The notes below the pieces were generated by a model, which saw only the letters and a program-made list of their open reading frames with translations, was not told where the DNA came from and did no database searches. This document shows positions 63,537 to 64,000 of a stretch of DNA of 64,000 nucleotides, piece by piece; the first letter of the stretch is position 1; every line of letters starts with the position of its first letter. The translations under genes were made by a program, and so were the position numbers. The stretch is taken from NCBI RefSeq assembly GCF_030161555.1, contig NZ_BSUK01000001.1, positions 1,364,001 through 1,428,000 of the forward strand, read 5' to 3'. This DNA comes from Luteimicrobium album. Its GTDB lineage: Bacteria; Actinomycetota; Actinomycetes; Actinomycetales; Cellulomonadaceae.

Positions 63537-64000
63537 CCGTTCAGCACCGCTTCCATGACGGCCTTCGCGATCGGGGCGGCGGTCGCGCCGCCGGTTGCCT
63601 CAGACCCGTCGGATCCGCCGTGCTCGACGATCACCGCGACGGCGACCTTCGGGTCGTCGGCCGGCGCGAAGCCGGTGAACCACGCGTGCGGGCTCTGCCC
63701 CGGCGTGTTCTCGGCGGTGCCGGTCTTGCCGGCGACGGTCACGCCGGGGATCTGCGCGGCGGTGCCGGTCCCGGACCGCACGACGTCCTCCATCATGCTC
63801 GTGAGCTCGTCGGCGGTGTGCTCGGACACCGAGGTGCGGAGCGTGGACGGCGAGGTCTTCGACACGACCCGTAGCGACGCGTCACGGACCGTGTCCACGA
63901 GATAGGGCGCCATCTGCTTGCCGCCGTTGGCGATCGCGGCGGAGACCATGGCGATCTGGAGCGGCGTGACGCGGTCGTCGCCCTGCCCGATCGACTGCCG
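63533..64000 (-). CDS. pbpA: Penicillin-binding protein 2 (PbpA/FtsI-like), C-terminal part
   Basis: Partial: the gene runs off the right edge on the minus strand. The visible 155 residues are the end of a transpeptidase domain: QSIGQGDDRVTPLQIAMVSA, AAIANGGKQMAPYLVD and the third catalytic motif in VAGKTGTAENTPG, then HAWFTGFAP. It belongs to class B PBPs of the pbpA-pknA-pknB operon, needed for septal or polar wall synthesis. The end overlaps the pknA start by 4 bases. No break is visible. Confidence 0.92.
   Translation of the reverse strand, partial: RQSIGQGDDRVTPLQIAMVSAAIANGGKQMAPYLVDTVRDASLRVVSKTSPSTLRTSVSEHTADELTSMMEDVVRSGTGTAAQIPGVTVAGKTGTAENTPGQSPHAWFTGFAPADDPKVAVAVIVEHGGSDGSEATGGATAAPIAKAVMEAVLNG

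Overview
The window is a chromosomal, very GC-rich actinobacterial segment built around the replication origin. The order rnpA-rpmH / dnaA-dnaN-gnd-recF-DUF721-gyrB-gyrA-DUF3566-tRNA-Ile-tRNA-Ala on one side and yidD-yidC-jag-rsmG-parA-parB on the other, together with CrgA, PknA/PknB, DLW-39, PASTA penicillin-binding proteins and mycothiol/PI-type inositol synthesis, points to Actinomycetota. The style (GTG starts, genes overlapping by ATGA, synteny, codon use) suggests Micrococcales such as Cellulomonas or Cellulosimicrobium relatives. The genus is inference only.

Layout. 1-5.0 kb: an accessory sugar-acid catabolic operon (end of an enolase-superfamily dehydratase, KDG-type kinase, KDPG aldolase) with two paralogous FAD-dependent oxidoreductases. 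5.1-8.5 kb: dnaB carrying two inteins. 8.8-12 kb: a MATE exporter and the rpsF-ssb-rpsR-rplI operon. 12.2-17.1 kb: a PASTA class A PBP, a PadR regulator with a clear palindromic operator, and inositol-phosphate synthase. 17.2-22.3 kb: MFS and phosphate transporters and CCA-adding enzyme. 22.3-30.8 kb: Nudix, DUF6049, MurJ, a pseudokinase, trxB and trxA, in the same order as in mycobacteria. 30.9-33.5 kb: aminotransferase and Ddl-like ligase. 33.6-39.1 kb: parB, parA, rsmG and seven parS sites, with an unusually long non-coding spacer. 39.4-54.5 kb: the classical origin block; oriC lies between dnaA and dnaN. 54.6-64 kb: two tRNAs, cyclophilin, rhomboid protease, CrgA, a PabA/TrpG-type amidotransferase, and the pknB-pknA-pbpA wall-signalling operon, which runs off the end.

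A dominant property of this sequence is technical. About 36 single-base losses, nearly all in runs of 4-5 G or C, break at least 22 genes, including essential ones (gyrA, dnaN, recF, yidC, parA, pknB). In every case restoring one base restores a normal protein. I therefore annotate these as whole CDSs and give each break position; they are probably consensus errors, not biology.

The parts that look biologically most interesting are the double-intein dnaB, the parS cluster whose in-gene copies are all read as Val-Ser-Arg-Glu-Thr, the 1.8 kb parS-bearing spacer, DnaA-box clusters 14 kb and 34 kb from the origin, the FAD-oxidoreductase pair in a KDG/KDPG operon, and the PadR operator.
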